Source of the DNA: JACCXM01 sp046328335
GTDB taxonomy: Bacteria; Chloroflexota; Chloroflexia; Thermomicrobiales; UBA6265
Direction: 5' to 3'
DNA: 64,000 nt
NCBI GenBank assembly: GCA_046328335.1
Contig: JAXLWU010000014.1
Coordinates: forward strand, 1-64,000
Translations under genes and position numbers: made by a program
Notes under the pieces: generated by a model
Database searches by the model: none
Told to the model about the DNA's origin: nothing
The model's input: only the letters and a program-made list of their open reading frames with translations
In this document: positions 1 through 9,393 of the stretch, piece by piece
How positions within the stretch are numbered: position 1 is the stretch's first letter
Layout of the letters: every line of letters begins with the position of its first letter

Positions 1-75
1 AATCACCACCGATGGTACGCCGCTCCGTGGACCTGGCCCGAAAACTTGCGCACGGGGTTACTTAGCGGTGCGCGT

Positions 76-996
76 CTAAATCGCGCTCGGCTCCGGCATG
101 GTTGTGGCAAGCAAGGCGATGTGCGCCGGGCGGGTGCCGCAGCAGCCGCCGACCACGGTCGCCCCGGCGTCCCACCAGGTCTGGGCATGGGTGAGGTAGG
201 CGGCGGGATCGAGGTCGTCACGCAGAGGGAGGGTGCCGTCGCTCGGTGCATCTCCGTCCAGGGTCCAGGTCGCCGGTACGGGCGCAAAGGTGTTGGCGTA
301 GCCGCCGATGTAGGTCTTGCCCGTGTCCCGGAGATCCGCCATCGCCGCGGTGATGCTCTCCGGCGGGCAGCAATTGGCCAAAATCCCCGAAACCGGCAGA
401 TCGCCGAGAGCACGCACCGCCTCCGCGATCGATTCGCCGCTGCGCAGCCGTCCCGAATGATCTTCGTGCAGGGTGTAGGAGATCCAGACCGGTTTCCCGG
501 TGGCACAGGCCGCCGTTGCCGCGGCGAGACCTTCCGCCGCGCTCGACATCGTCTCGCAAAGAAAGAGATCGACATACGGGGCGAGCAGCGCGGCCTGCTC
601 CGCGTAGAGCGGCACGATGGTCTCCCAGGGTAGGACGCGGTCGGGACGGTAACTGCCGTTGAGCGGCGGCAGCGATCCGGCGATCCAGACATCGCGCGTC
701 GCTTCGTCGCGTGCCTCGACCGCCAAGCGGCAGGCCAGATCGTTCAGTTCCGCGAAGCGATGCGCGATCCCTTCTTTGGCCAACTCCTGGCGGATGATGC
801 CGTAGGTGTTGGTGGTGATCACATCCGCGCCAGCGGCGATGTAGTCGCGGTGGATGTCGCGCACCACGTCTGGTGCAACCACCAGGCCATTGGCGGACCA
901 GATCGAGGTGAGAATTTCCACGCCGCGAAAACGGAGTTCCCGCCCCATGCCGCCGTCGAGCAGCACGGGCGTGGGTGGCCGGGGACGGGTTGGCAT
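76..996 (-). CDS. homocysteine S-methyltransferase family protein
   Basis: 306 residues, the usual length for the stand-alone homocysteine methyltransferase (Pcc1107/MmuM-type) family. These enzymes move a methyl group from a methyl donor to homocysteine through a thiol-activating zinc. The zinc cysteines are visible as NCCPPE near residue 207 and GGCCGT near residue 285, on a barrel opening with LLDGGMGRELR near residue 12. The start is well supported: AAAAGGAG lies about 6 bases upstream of the ATG. The methyl donor (S-methylmethionine, betaine or another) cannot be told from sequence. It appears to be a single-gene unit, followed on the window edge by 75 bases in which I see nothing. Confidence 0.85.
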   Translation of the reverse strand: MPTRPRPPTPVLLDGGMGRELRFRGVEILTSIWSANGLVVAPDVVRDIHRDYIAAGADVITTNTYGIIRQELAKEGIAHRFAELNDLACRLAVEARDEATRDVWIAGSLPPLNGSYRPDRVLPWETIVPLYAEQAALLAPYVDLFLCETMSSAAEGLAAATAACATGKPVWISYTLHEDHSGRLRSGESIAEAVRALGDLPVSGILANCCPPESITAAMADLRDTGKTYIGGYANTFAPVPATWTLDGDAPSDGTLPLRDDLDPAAYLTHAQTWWDAGATVVGGCCGTRPAHIALLATTMPEPSAI

Positions 997-1041
997 CGGC
1001 GAACTCCTTTTAGTGACGGTCTTCAGTTCCGCGCATCAAGC

Positions 1042-1128
1042 GTCTCATTCCGCGTGGGACGCGAGAAATCTGCTCGTTCATTATGACCAGCGCTAACGCC
1101 GAGGTTCCTCCTACGGTCGGGACGACAC
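1042..1128. repeat. interspersed imperfect inverted repeat, family A, copy 1
   Basis: The left arm reads TCATTCCG...GAGAAATCTGCTCG. The right arm reads CGCCGAGGTTCCTCCTACGG followed by TCGGGACGACAC. These match the arms of the other family A copies listed here (8801, 12716, 31865, 45304, 50487, 58132). It sits between the methyltransferase and the acyl-CoA dehydrogenase. Confidence 0.7.
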
Positions 1129-1170
1129 ATCTTGCCGATCGTACCGGCAAGTCCGTGACGCAGTATTGAG

Positions 1171-1209
1171 CCCCTCTCCCGCTCGGCGTGAGAGGGGTTG
1201 GGGTGAGGG
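1171..1209. repeat. CCCTCTCCC hairpin repeat, family B, copy 1
   Basis: CCCCTCTCCC-loop-GGGAGAGGGG-type hairpin (here with a weaker right arm, GTGAGAGGGG) followed by the conserved tail TTGGGGTGAGGG. It begins immediately beyond the 3' end of the acyl-CoA dehydrogenase gene and could form a hairpin in its transcript. Confidence 0.75.
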
Positions 1210-1213
1210 CGCT

Positions 1214-2386
1214 TCATTCACCATACACTTTCGGCATCGGCAGTTCGGGCAGGGTTTCGGCGCGCTTCTTGAGGGCGCGGCCGATGACGACGCGGGAGAT
1301 CTCGGTGGTGCCGTCGACGATGCGCATCATCTGCGCGAGACGGCTCAGGCGGTCGAGACCGTATGGTTCCAGCAATCCCATCCCGCCCAAGGCCTGGGTG
1401 CAGGTGGTGGTCGCCTTGAGCGCGGCGTCGGGCACGAAGCGCTTGGCATGGGCGGCCAGCAGCGAGCCCTCCGGCGTGCCGAGCGCGGCGGCGGCGGCGC
1501 GGTAGAGGAGGCGGGAGACTTCCAGGTCGGTGGCGACCTCGCCCAGCATCCACTGGATTCCCTCCTGATCGAGGGTCACGCCGCCGAACATGCGGCGACG
1601 GCTGGTGTAGGCGAGCGCAGTGTCGAGCGCGGCTTCCATCAACCCGCAGCAACCGGAGGCGATGGAGACGCGGGCGATGTCGATCGCCATTAGCGCCCCC
1701 TGCAAGCCGCGTCCCACCGGCAGGATGACATTTTCCGCGGGCACGGTGACCCCGTCGAGTTCCATCTCGCCGATTGGCAGGAAGGTGTAGGACGGGGTGC
1801 GGTAACGCGGCCCGAAGCGCAACCCCGGTGTCTCTTTCGGAATGGCGACCATCGCCATGTCCTTGTGCCCCGGTTCGGCGGACGTCTTCACCACCGTCAG
1901 GTAGATGTCGGCCTCACCCGCCAGCGAAACCCACGCCTTCTTGCCGCTGACGGTCCAGGACCCGTCGTCATTGATCCTGGCCCGCGTGTACATCGTTGCC
2001 GCATCCGAGCCCGATTGCGGTTCGGTCAGCGAGAAGTTGGCGAGTCTGCGCCCTGCCGTGAGATCGCGCGCCCATTGCTCCTTCAGAGTGTCGCTACCGT
2101 AACCACAGAGGGCAAAGGCGCAGATGTTGTGCATCGAGAGGGTGAAGGCGTAGGCGCCGTCTCCCTTGCCCAGTTCCTCGTAGACGCGAATGCCATCGGC
2201 TAGCGACAGTCCCTGACCACCCCATGCCGGGGGCGCGAAGAGTCCGGTCAACCCCAAGTCTCCGGCTCTTCCGGAGGCATGAAGCGGCCAGCGTCCATCC
2301 CGGTTCCACTCTTCGATTTCCGGGGCGATCGTGTCGCGGACATGATCCCGGGCGGCCGCGAGGATGCCGTCGATTCGGTTGGACAT
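1214..2386 (-). CDS. acyl-CoA dehydrogenase
   Basis: 390 residues, full length for the family. It is a cytoplasmic FAD enzyme that desaturates an acyl-CoA at the alpha-beta position and passes electrons to ETF. Visible blocks are the FAD-contacting FSLTEPQSGSDAA near residue 120, WVSGKKAW-like WTVSGKKAWVS near residue 145, and the C-terminal RIVDGTTEISR. The helix GGMGLLEPYGLDRLSR carries a glutamate in the region where many members place the catalytic base. Substrate chain length cannot be judged. It is isolated: neighbours on both sides are unrelated and intergenic repeats lie downstream. Confidence 0.9.
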   Translation of the reverse strand: MSNRIDGILAAARDHVRDTIAPEIEEWNRDGRWPLHASGRAGDLGLTGLFAPPAWGGQGLSLADGIRVYEELGKGDGAYAFTLSMHNICAFALCGYGSDTLKEQWARDLTAGRRLANFSLTEPQSGSDAATMYTRARINDDGSWTVSGKKAWVSLAGEADIYLTVVKTSAEPGHKDMAMVAIPKETPGLRFGPRYRTPSYTFLPIGEMELDGVTVPAENVILPVGRGLQGALMAIDIARVSIASGCCGLMEAALDTALAYTSRRRMFGGVTLDQEGIQWMLGEVATDLEVSRLLYRAAAAALGTPEGSLLAAHAKRFVPDAALKATTTCTQALGGMGLLEPYGLDRLSRLAQMMRIVDGTTEISRVVIGRALKKRAETLPELPMPKVYGE

Positions 2387-2616
2387 TCGCTTTGTACGTC
2401 TCCTCTTGGTAACGATCTGGCGCTTCGCCCCGCTCCGCTTGCAACTCGCGGTGGGCCTTCATTTCAGCGTGGAACAGCACGTCAAGTGTATCGAAACACG
2501 GAGACCCGCGGTTCAGCGCGGCGGCGGTGTCGATGGTATGATCGACAGCCGTCCAACATGAGATGCTACTATCTTGATCGAGAACTCAAGATTATCCGAT
2601 CGAACGGAACGAAGCG

Positions 2617-3838
2617 ATGTGGTATCCCGCAGCGAACAAGGAGGAGCGAATCGCGGCGGCGTTGCGCGGGGGAAATCTCGCCGCGTTGGTGTCGCTGACG
2701 CCGGAAAACGCGGCCTGGATCAGCGGCCGCACCAGCGTGATCGCCACCCTCTGGCGGGTGCCTGGGCTGGTGGCCGTCGCCGCTGGTGCGGGCGGGGCAC
2801 GGGCGGTCGTTGCCGGCGATAACGAGATTGCCGGTTACGATGCGGCGCGCTTCTCCCGCTTTCCCTATGCCCTCTGGGTCGAGCATCTCGATCTGCGAAA
2901 TCTTCGGGCGGAGACCTGCGGGGGCGGATCGCCGCCGCCTGGAGACCATCCCGGCGCGACCGCCCAGTACGATCTCGGCTTTGCGTCCACGCCGCGATCG
3001 CGGCGGCGATTCGTGCCGTGGCGCCGGGTGGGGGCCGCCTCGGTGTGGATCTCGAACTGGTCCCGACGGGAACGCTCGCCGCGCTGCGGGAGGGGCCGTC
3101 CGGATACGAGATCGTCGATGCCACGTCCGTCTTCGCCGATCTGCGCGCGGTCAAGGACGCGACGGAAATCGACCATCTGCGGCGCGCGCGGCGGAACTGA
3201 CCGATATCGGCATCGCCGCGGTGCGCGATGCGCTACGGCCTGGGATGAGCGCCACCGCGGTGAACGCCGCCTATCACACCGCCATCTGGCGGCGCGCCGC
3301 GGTGGACGAGCGCTACGCCGCGCTGCGCCAGGTCGAGGGTCGGGTGACGGCGGGGATGGCTCTGGCGGTCCCGGCGTGATCGGGCCGGGCGTCACGGTCA
3401 AACTCGATATGCAGGTCGACGTCGGCGGCTACCACAGCGACATCGGCCGCACCTACGCCCTGGACCCGACCGACGATCAATTCGGCGTCTACGCTGCCTT
3501 GCGCGATGCGTTGGCGGTGCTCGTCGCGGCGGCCAGGCCGGGTGCGCTTCGCGATCTCCACGCGGCGGGGACGGCAGCGATGCGCGCGGCGGATTCCTGA
3601 CCTACAGCCGGGGCCACCTCGGGCACAGCGTCGGCCTGCTCAAGGACTACGAGGAACCGCCTTCATCGCCGCCGACGAGGAACGGTCGCTCGTGCCGGGT
3701 ATGGTGCTGAGCATGGAGGTGCCGTACTACCTCCTCGGCATCGGCTCGTTCCAGCTGGAACGGATGGTGCTGATCACCGCGGATGGTAACGAGGCGCTCG
3801 ACCGGCTGCCGTTCGACCTCGCCGCCGGGAGCGCCTGA
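2617..3838 (+). pseudogene. M24 family metallopeptidase (Xaa-Pro type), multiply frameshifted
   Basis: The protein is readable only by switching frame about five times (near 2905-2980, 3190, 3372, 3588 and 3657). Read across the shifts, it is a normal creatinase/prolidase-type M24 enzyme. It has an N-terminal domain (WYPAANKEERIAAALRGG...) and the metal-ligand segments DVGGYHSDIGRTYA, GHLGHSVG, SMEVPYY and FQLERM. All expected ligand positions survive, and no extra stop codon is needed other than those caused by shifts. That pattern fits sequencing indels or very recent decay better than an old pseudogene. It is followed within 4 bases by an alpha/beta hydrolase with the same kind of damage, so the two were probably a peptidase operon. 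Confidence 0.75.
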
Positions 3839-4728
3839 GTGATGCCAAAGGTATCGGAAGGCACGATCCCCGGCGCGGCTGGCGCACCTGGTTCCGAGGG
3901 GTCGGCGATCTCGACCACACGGCGGAGCGATGCCCCATCCTGGCGCTCCACGGGGCCCTGCTGCTCCGCACGATCATCTCGAAGTGCTCGAACCGCTTGC
4001 GGAACACGGCTGGCCGATCGTCTTCTACGACCAACTTGGCTGCGGCCGCTCCGATCGGCCGGACAATCCCGACCTGTGGACGATCGATCTCTTCCTGACC
4101 GAACTTGCCGCCGTCCGCGCCGCGCTCGGTCTCGATCGCATTCATCTCCTTGGACACTCCTGGGGCGGCATGCTGGCGTTGGAATCGGCGCTCTCGGGAG
4201 CGCCGGGTCTGGTCAGCCCGGTGCCGAAGGAGCGCGCCGGCGAGCATGCCGCTCTACGTCGCGGAGACGGTCCACCTCCGGGCAGCGCTGCCGGCGCCGG
4301 TGCGGGAGGCGCTAGAACGGCACGAGGCGGCCGCCACTACCGCCAGTGATGAGTACCAACAGGCGGCGGCGGAATTCAGCCGACGCTACACCTGCCGGCG
4401 CGATCCCTGGCCGGAACCACTCCAGCGCGCCTTCGCCGGAGTGGGGACCCAAGTCTGGGAGACGATGATCGGTCCCGCGGGGCTGCATGTGGTCGGGCGG
4501 TTGCGGGACTGGGACGTGCGTGACCGCCTCGGCGGGATTGCCGTCCCGACGTTGATCACCTCTGGCGGCTATGACGAGGTCACGGCGGCCCAGGCCGCCG
4601 CGTTACACGCAGGGATCGCCGGCAGCGAATGGGTCGTCTTCGCCGAGAGCGCGCATTTTGCCCCGGTCGAGGAACCGGAGCGGTTTCGCGAGACGCTGAT
4701 CCGTTTCCTCGACCGGGGCCGAGGCTGA
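3839..4728 (+). pseudogene. proline iminopeptidase-like alpha/beta hydrolase, frameshifted
   Basis: Several frame changes (near 3876, 3943 and 4230) are needed to read a full alpha/beta hydrolase of about 295 residues. It then shows the nucleophile elbow GHSWGG, the acid in SGGYDEVT and the base in ESAHFAP, as in prolyl/tricorn-associated iminopeptidases. At 3943 the oxyanion-hole motif HGGP would be restored by one extra G in a G run (CACGGGGCCC), typical of a homopolymer miscall. It starts directly after the M24 stop codon (GTG or ATG at 3839/3842), which suggests translational coupling. Both products would trim N-terminal residues from proline-containing peptides. Confidence 0.72.
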
Positions 4729-4806
4729 TCCGCCCCGGGAACACGTGAATGAGCACGACGTGGGCGAGTAGCGGAATTCCGACCGAGGGACTCGTCTAAG
4801 CAAGTG

Positions 4807-4830
4807 GGCGAGGCAGGCCTGGCCCCTACG
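4807..4830. repeat. GC-rich palindrome, family C-related
   Basis: GGCGAGGCAGGCCTGGCCCC followed by TACG. A degenerate member of the GTAGGGGC...GCCCCTAC palindrome style also seen at 6599, 14137 and 36813. Confidence 0.5.
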
Positions 4831-4936
4831 ACACCCTTGGTCCCGGACCATCGAGGAGGGAAGAGCGAAAGTCGATAGAATCTCATCTCATCGCACGCCG
4901 TTTGCCCAGATACCGATCTGGCAGAAGGAGTACCCC

Positions 4937-6547
4937 ATGTCGAAGGAGATCACCATGGTTCGTCACGCGCGTCTCGATCGCCGCGCCCTGATCGCCCGCG
5001 CCGCCGCGCTCGGACTCGCCGCTCCGTTCGCCGCCTCCGGGTTGGCGACGCGCGGCATCGCCCTCGCCGCGCAGGATGGCGGCAAGACCGTCGTCGCCGC
5101 CATTCCCCAGGCGACAGTGCAACTCGATCCGGCCGTCGCCGGCTCGAATGGCTATGGCGATATCATCCCGCTCGCGGACAACATCACCGAGGGGTTGACC
5201 CGCTTCCGCCAAGGGTCAGCTGAGATCGAACCGGCGCTGGCCGAGAGCTGGGATGTCTCCGAGGATGGACTGACCTACACCTTCCACATCCGGCCGGGCG
5301 TAACCTTTCACGACGGCACCCCGGTCGATGCCAAGGCGGTCGAACTCAACTACCTGCGCCAGTTCGATCCCGATCATCCGCTTCACAACGATGGCATGGT
5401 CTATGCGCCGATCGTCTTCGCCGACGTGGAGAAGATCGAAGCGACGGGCGATATGGACCTCACCATCACCATGACCAAGCCGTCGATCCTGCTTCCCGGC
5501 AACCTCGCCATCTTCGCCGCCGGCATCCTCAGTCCCAAGGCGCTCGAGGAGAAAGGGGCGGATGTCGGGCAGTCTCCCGTCGGCACCGGTCCGTTCCGCT
5601 TCGACAGTTGGACGAAAGACGTCGAACTGGTGCTCGTGGCCAATGACGACTACTGGGATGGCCGCCCGGCGCTCGATCGCGTGGTCTGGCGGACGATTCC
5701 GGAAGATACCGTCCGTCTCTCCGAGTTGAAGACCGGCGGTATCGACATTGCCAACCAGGTCGATTTCAAGGACACGGACGAGATCGAGAACGATCCCAAT
5801 CTGGCGCTGGTCACCGGTCCCTTCTTCAACACCCAGTACCTGGCGCTGAATGGCGCGCAGGCGCCGTTCGACAACGTCACGGTGCGCAAGGCGGTCCAGC
5901 ACGCGATCAACAAGCAGAACATCGCCGATGCGGTCTTCTATGGCCGCTATGTGCTCGGCGCCGGACCGATCGCGCCCGAGTTGATCGGCTACGACGCCGA
6001 TCTGGCCGGGGTCTACCAGTACGATCCGGAAAAGGCCAAGTCGCTGCTCGCCGAGGCGGGCGCGGGTGAGATCGTCTTCGATCTCTACAACCGGCCCAAC
6101 TCCTTCTGGCCGATCGTCGGGCAACTGATCCAGGCCGATCTGGCCACGGTGGGGATCACCGCCAACATCAAGATGATGGAGGATGCCGAGTTCTTCGATG
6201 CCCTCAACAAGGGAGAGGCGCCGGCGTTCATCAACGACTGGACGTGGGATAACGGCGATCCGGACAACATTATGTACCCGCTCTTCTCCTCGCCGAACAC
6301 GATCAACCGGCTCGGCTACAAGAACGAGCAGGTGGATGAACTCGTCAGCCAGGGCGCGGTGACCGCGGATCCGGACAAGCGCTGGGAGATCTACGGCGAG
6401 GCGCAGCAATTGATTCTCGACGACGCGATTATGGTCATCCTCGGTTACCCGGAGCGCGCCATCGGCACCTCGAACAAGGTGCAGGACCTGGTCATCTCAC
6501 CGGTTGGCGCATTGCCGCTGGGCAAGGTCGATCTCGCCAGTTCCTAG
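4937..6547 (+). CDS. ABC transporter substrate-binding protein, oligopeptide/nickel type (SBP_bac_5)
   Basis: 536 residues, the normal size of an extracellular family 5 solute-binding protein for di/oligopeptides or related solutes. The leader has a twin-arginine-like start (DRRALIARAAALGL) then an Ala-rich segment ending near ALAAQDGG, so export by Tat is likely. No lipobox cysteine is obvious. Family features include GVTFHDGTPVDAKAVELNY near residue 115 and VRKAVQHAINKQNI near residue 315. The start at 4937 has a strong Shine-Dalgarno, AGAAGGAG. A second ATG at 4955 is possible. The two permease genes follow after 242 bases of repeats. No ATPase gene follows in this cluster. Confidence 0.9.
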   Translation: MSKEITMVRHARLDRRALIARAAALGLAAPFAASGLATRGIALAAQDGGKTVVAAIPQATVQLDPAVAGSNGYGDIIPLADNITEGLTRFRQGSAEIEPALAESWDVSEDGLTYTFHIRPGVTFHDGTPVDAKAVELNYLRQFDPDHPLHNDGMVYAPIVFADVEKIEATGDMDLTITMTKPSILLPGNLAIFAAGILSPKALEEKGADVGQSPVGTGPFRFDSWTKDVELVLVANDDYWDGRPALDRVVWRTIPEDTVRLSELKTGGIDIANQVDFKDTDEIENDPNLALVTGPFFNTQYLALNGAQAPFDNVTVRKAVQHAINKQNIADAVFYGRYVLGAGPIAPELIGYDADLAGVYQYDPEKAKSLLAEAGAGEIVFDLYNRPNSFWPIVGQLIQADLATVGITANIKMMEDAEFFDALNKGEAPAFINDWTWDNGDPDNIMYPLFSSPNTINRLGYKNEQVDELVSQGAVTADPDKRWEIYGEAQQLILDDAIMVILGYPERAIGTSNKVQDLVISPVGALPLGKVDLASS

Positions 6548-6598
6548 AAACGGGAGGGTACCGGATCTCGAATTTCCACGCGTGGTGATTGGGGAACC

Positions 6599-6657
6599 GG
6601 GCGAGGCGGGCCTCGCCCCTACGCTTGCCGTAGGGTGCGACGTCTACGTCGCCCGCG
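6599..6657. repeat. pair of GC-rich palindromes, family C-related
   Basis: GGGCGAGGCGGGCCTCGCCC then CTAC, directly followed by a second palindromic unit, GTAGGGTGCGACGTCTACGT. It lies between the binding-protein gene and the first permease. Confidence 0.6.
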
Positions 6658-6674
6658 CTTCCCACATACAAGAG

Positions 6675-6714
6675 CCCCTCTCCCTGCGCACAGGGAGAGG
6701 GGTTGGGGTGAGGG
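6675..6714. repeat. CCCTCTCCC hairpin repeat, family B, copy 2
   Basis: CCCCTCTCCCTGCGCACAGG continuing GAGAGGGG, then the tail TTGGGGTGAGGG. The stem is perfect. It sits between the binding-protein and permease genes, where it could attenuate transcription or shape mRNA decay so the binding protein outnumbers the permeases. Confidence 0.8.
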
Positions 6715-6789
6715 TCCTCGTCGCGAAATGGCACGCGTGCCCGTTTTCCACCAGACTCCGGCGAACGCACCGAACAGGCTGACCACAGC

Positions 6790-7794
6790 GTGATCACCTA
6801 CATCCTCCGCCGGCTCATCGTCGCCATCCCGACCCTGCTCGGGGTCTCCCTCGTCGTCTTTCTGATGCTGCGCACGGCGGGCGGTGATCCGGTCGAGGCG
6901 AAACTGGGGATGCGGGGCGATCCCGCACAGAAGGAGCAGTTGCGGCACGAGTTGGGACTGGACCGGCCGCTCCCGGTGCAGTACGCCGACTTCCTGGTCC
7001 ACGCCCTGCGCGGCGATCTCGGCCGCTCCTATCGCTCCAATTCCCCGGTGATGGAGGAGATTGGGGCGCGTCTGCCGGCGACGATCGAGTTGGCGGTGGC
7101 GGCGATGGTCGTCGCCGTCGTCAGCGGGTTGTCACTCGGGATCGTCTTCGCCTTGCGCCGCGGTTCCCCGCTCGATCACGCTGGCACGATCGGGACGTTG
7201 CTCGGCGTCTCGATTCCCAATTTCTGGCTCGGTCTCCTCCTGATCATCGTCTTCGGGTTGACCCTGCGCTGGCTGCCGATTTCGGGCCGGGTCGATCCCC
7301 GCCTCGGCGCTGATCCGTCCCTGCCGTTCCTGCCGATCAATGCGCTGCTGCGCGGGCAGTGGACGATCGCGCTCGATGCGGCGCGGCACCTGGTCCTGCC
7401 GGTGATCGCGCTCGCGGTCTGGCCAGCGGCGGTGATCGCCCGGCTCACCCGCGCCGCGCTCGGCGAAGGCCTGCGCCAGGACTACGCGCGTACCGCCCGC
7501 AGCAAGGGACTAGTGGAGCGCGGCGTCGTCCTCCGGCACGCCTTTCGCAACGCGCTCTTACCGGTGGTGACGATCGTCGGCCTCGAATTCGGCACCCTGC
7601 TCGGCGGCGCGGTGCTGACGGAGACGATCTTCGCCTGGCCGGGATTGGGGCAACTCACCGTCGCCGCCATCGGCGCGCGCGATTACCAGGTGGTGCAAGG
7701 CGTGGTGCTGGTCGTGGCGGTCATCTTCGTTCTGCTCAATCTCGCCGTTGATCTCCTCTATGCCCTGCTCGATCCTCGGATTCGCTACGGGTGA
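6790..7794 (+). CDS. ABC transporter permease, DppB/OppB type
   Basis: 334 residues from a GTG start. It opens with MITYILRRLIVAIPTLLGVS, the standard N-terminal helix of DppB-type permeases, and has about six membrane helices. The EAA loop near residue 220 reads ARLTRAALGEGLRQDYARTA and contacts the ATPase. The C-terminus PRIRYG is typical. The stop overlaps the start of the next gene by 4 bases (GTGA), so the two permeases are translationally coupled. Confidence 0.92.
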   Translation: MITYILRRLIVAIPTLLGVSLVVFLMLRTAGGDPVEAKLGMRGDPAQKEQLRHELGLDRPLPVQYADFLVHALRGDLGRSYRSNSPVMEEIGARLPATIELAVAAMVVAVVSGLSLGIVFALRRGSPLDHAGTIGTLLGVSIPNFWLGLLLIIVFGLTLRWLPISGRVDPRLGADPSLPFLPINALLRGQWTIALDAARHLVLPVIALAVWPAAVIARLTRAALGEGLRQDYARTARSKGLVERGVVLRHAFRNALLPVVTIVGLEFGTLLGGAVLTETIFAWPGLGQLTVAAIGARDYQVVQGVVLVVAVIFVLLNLAVDLLYALLDPRIRYG

Positions 7795-8687
7795 GCAGCG
7801 TGAGGGGTGCCACCCTGGCGGACACGGCGACCCTGACCCGGCGCGGCCAGGCGGCCGGGTTCGGACAGCGCTTCGCGCGCCGGCGCATGGCCGTGGCGGG
7901 GTTGGTGCTGCTCGCGGGTCTCGTGCTGCTGGCCATCGTTGGCATCGCCATCGGGGGCGATCCGACCAAGCAGAACGTGATCGACCGGTTGCAGCCGCCC
8001 AACAGCCACTACTGGTTCGGCACCGACGAGCTGGGGCGTGACGTCTTTGCCCGTCTCGCCAATGGCACACCGATCTCCCTCGCCTCGGGCACCGTTTCCG
8101 TTGCGCTGGGATTGGTCATCGGGGTGACAGTCGGCGTGGTGGCGGGCTACGTCGAGCGCTGGGTCGGGCTGACCCTGATGGCGCTGGTCGATCTCCTCCT
8201 GGCCCTCCCCGCAATTCTGCTGGCGATCACCGTCGCGGCGCGGGTCGGGGCGGGGTTGCCGGCGGCGATGGCGGCGGCCGGCGTGCTCGGGGTACCGACC
8301 TATGCCCGGTTGGCGCGGGCCTCGACGCTGGAGCTGAAGCGGCGCGAACTGGTCGATGCGGCGCGGGCCATCGGCGCCAGTGATGCGCGGATCATGACCC
8401 GCCACGTCTTGCCGAACATTCTCACCCCGCTGATCGTACAGGCGACGATCGGTGTGGGCAACGCCATTCTCCTCGTCTCCGCGCTCGGCTTCCTCGGTCT
8501 CGGCGCGCAACCGCCAACCCCAGAGTGGGGGCGGATGCTGAGCGACGCGCAGCGCTACATCACCGATGCCCCCTGGATCGCCATCTTCCCGGGGCTGGCG
8601 ATCACCATCACCGTGCTCGGCTTCAACCTCGTCGGGGACGGCTTGCGCGACGCGCTGGATCCCGCCCTCGCGCGCGGCGGAAACTGA
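7791..8687 (+). CDS. ABC transporter permease, DppC/OppC type
   Basis: 298 residues, partner of the preceding permease. The N-terminal helix is preceded by a short cytoplasmic arm with FARRRMAVAGLVLL. HYWFGTDELGRDVFARL near residue 75 is the family signature, and the EAA loop near residue 185 reads LVDAARAIGASDARI. It starts at a GTG overlapping the dppB-type stop. No ATP-binding subunit is encoded downstream, so the importer must use ATPases encoded elsewhere. Confidence 0.92.
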   Translation: MSSVRGATLADTATLTRRGQAAGFGQRFARRRMAVAGLVLLAGLVLLAIVGIAIGGDPTKQNVIDRLQPPNSHYWFGTDELGRDVFARLANGTPISLASGTVSVALGLVIGVTVGVVAGYVERWVGLTLMALVDLLLALPAILLAITVAARVGAGLPAAMAAAGVLGVPTYARLARASTLELKRRELVDAARAIGASDARIMTRHVLPNILTPLIVQATIGVGNAILLVSALGFLGLGAQPPTPEWGRMLSDAQRYITDAPWIAIFPGLAITITVLGFNLVGDGLRDALDPALARGGN

Positions 8688-8800
8688 GCGGCCAGGTACT
8701 CCAATTACTCCGCTGTGAAACGGTGCCGTATTGCGCATGTGGAAGCGGTCTCAGCACGCCAACGTCGTGCATCGCATCCGTCGCTCAACTCCAGAATCGT

Positions 8801-8952
8801 GTGTCATCCCGACCGCAGGAGGGACCTCGGCGAATGTGTGAAGCACCGCGACCGGCGAACTTCGTCAGGATGGCTTGGCGAGACGCCTCTTGCGAAGGGC
8901 GTTTCAGGCTTGTCACGACCAACGCCGAGATCCCTCCAGCGTCGGGACGACA
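8801..8952. repeat. interspersed inverted repeat, family A, copy 2 (long form)
   Basis: The left arm is GTGTCATCCCGACCGCAGGA then GGGACCTCGGCG. The right arm is its imperfect reverse complement, CGCCGAGATCCCTCCAGCGT then CGGGACGACAC. The arms are separated by about 90 bases, longer than in the other copies. Confidence 0.8.
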
Positions 8953-9218
8953 CGATCTGCGGACGATGCCACGAGCAATTTCGCGAACTCGCATTTTCTA
9001 CCGATGTGGCGTTCTGTGCGCGGTGACACACTGATCTCGCCATGACGATGAGATGCGATGCCGGTGCATCGGCCAGCAGCGATCGGCGAGGTTGGTGCCG
9101 GTGCATCGGCCGGGGCCGCGTCAACAGCGGCGGGCGGATCGCTGCCGTCGGGTCGTTCAGGCACGAGCAACAGGTTTAGCCTCGCGGGCCAAGGATCCTC
9201 GCGGCAGGTCACACCTCA

Positions 9219-9247
9219 TTGAGAAAAAAGAACCAATGTTCTATTCT
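9219..9247 (+). promoter_or_regulatory. sigma70-type promoter with SOS-box-like operator
   Basis: -35 TTGAGA (9219-9224), 17-bp spacer, -10 TATTCT (9242-9247). The spacer contains GAACCAATGTTC (9230-9241), an exact match to GAAC-N4-GTTC, the LexA box of Gram-positive-type LexA proteins. A repressor bound here would block polymerase. Chance alone would give roughly 0.6-1 such 8-base-specified sites in 64 kb, so the position inside a good promoter is the real argument. Confidence 0.55.
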
Positions 9248-9393
9248 GAGGGTGGGACGAGGCAAAGGAGGGCACATCGACCGAGCATCGAGCATGGACT
9301 AACAGGATCGGATATCCACGGTTTTCGCCGTCACAACCGGGCAACTGCCGCGTCTGCGGCGACCTTGCCCAACATCGAGAAGGAGAACCGACC

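Larger units (their letters stand above)
8688..9393. other. 706-bp intergenic region upstream of the cell-wall hydrolase
   Basis: No gene is supported here. It holds a family A inverted repeat (8801-8952) and a 16-bp direct repeat TGCCGGTGCATCGGCC at 9059-9074 and 9096-9111. It also holds the promoter/operator at 9219-9247 described separately. The long distance between the promoter and the ATG at 9394 leaves a leader of about 140 bases in which I see no clear riboswitch. Confidence 0.6.

Noticed and set aside
5216..6409. A 397-codon open frame opposite the oligopeptide-binding protein
   Set aside because: Antisense shadow of a high-GC gene; composition is biased and there are no motifs.
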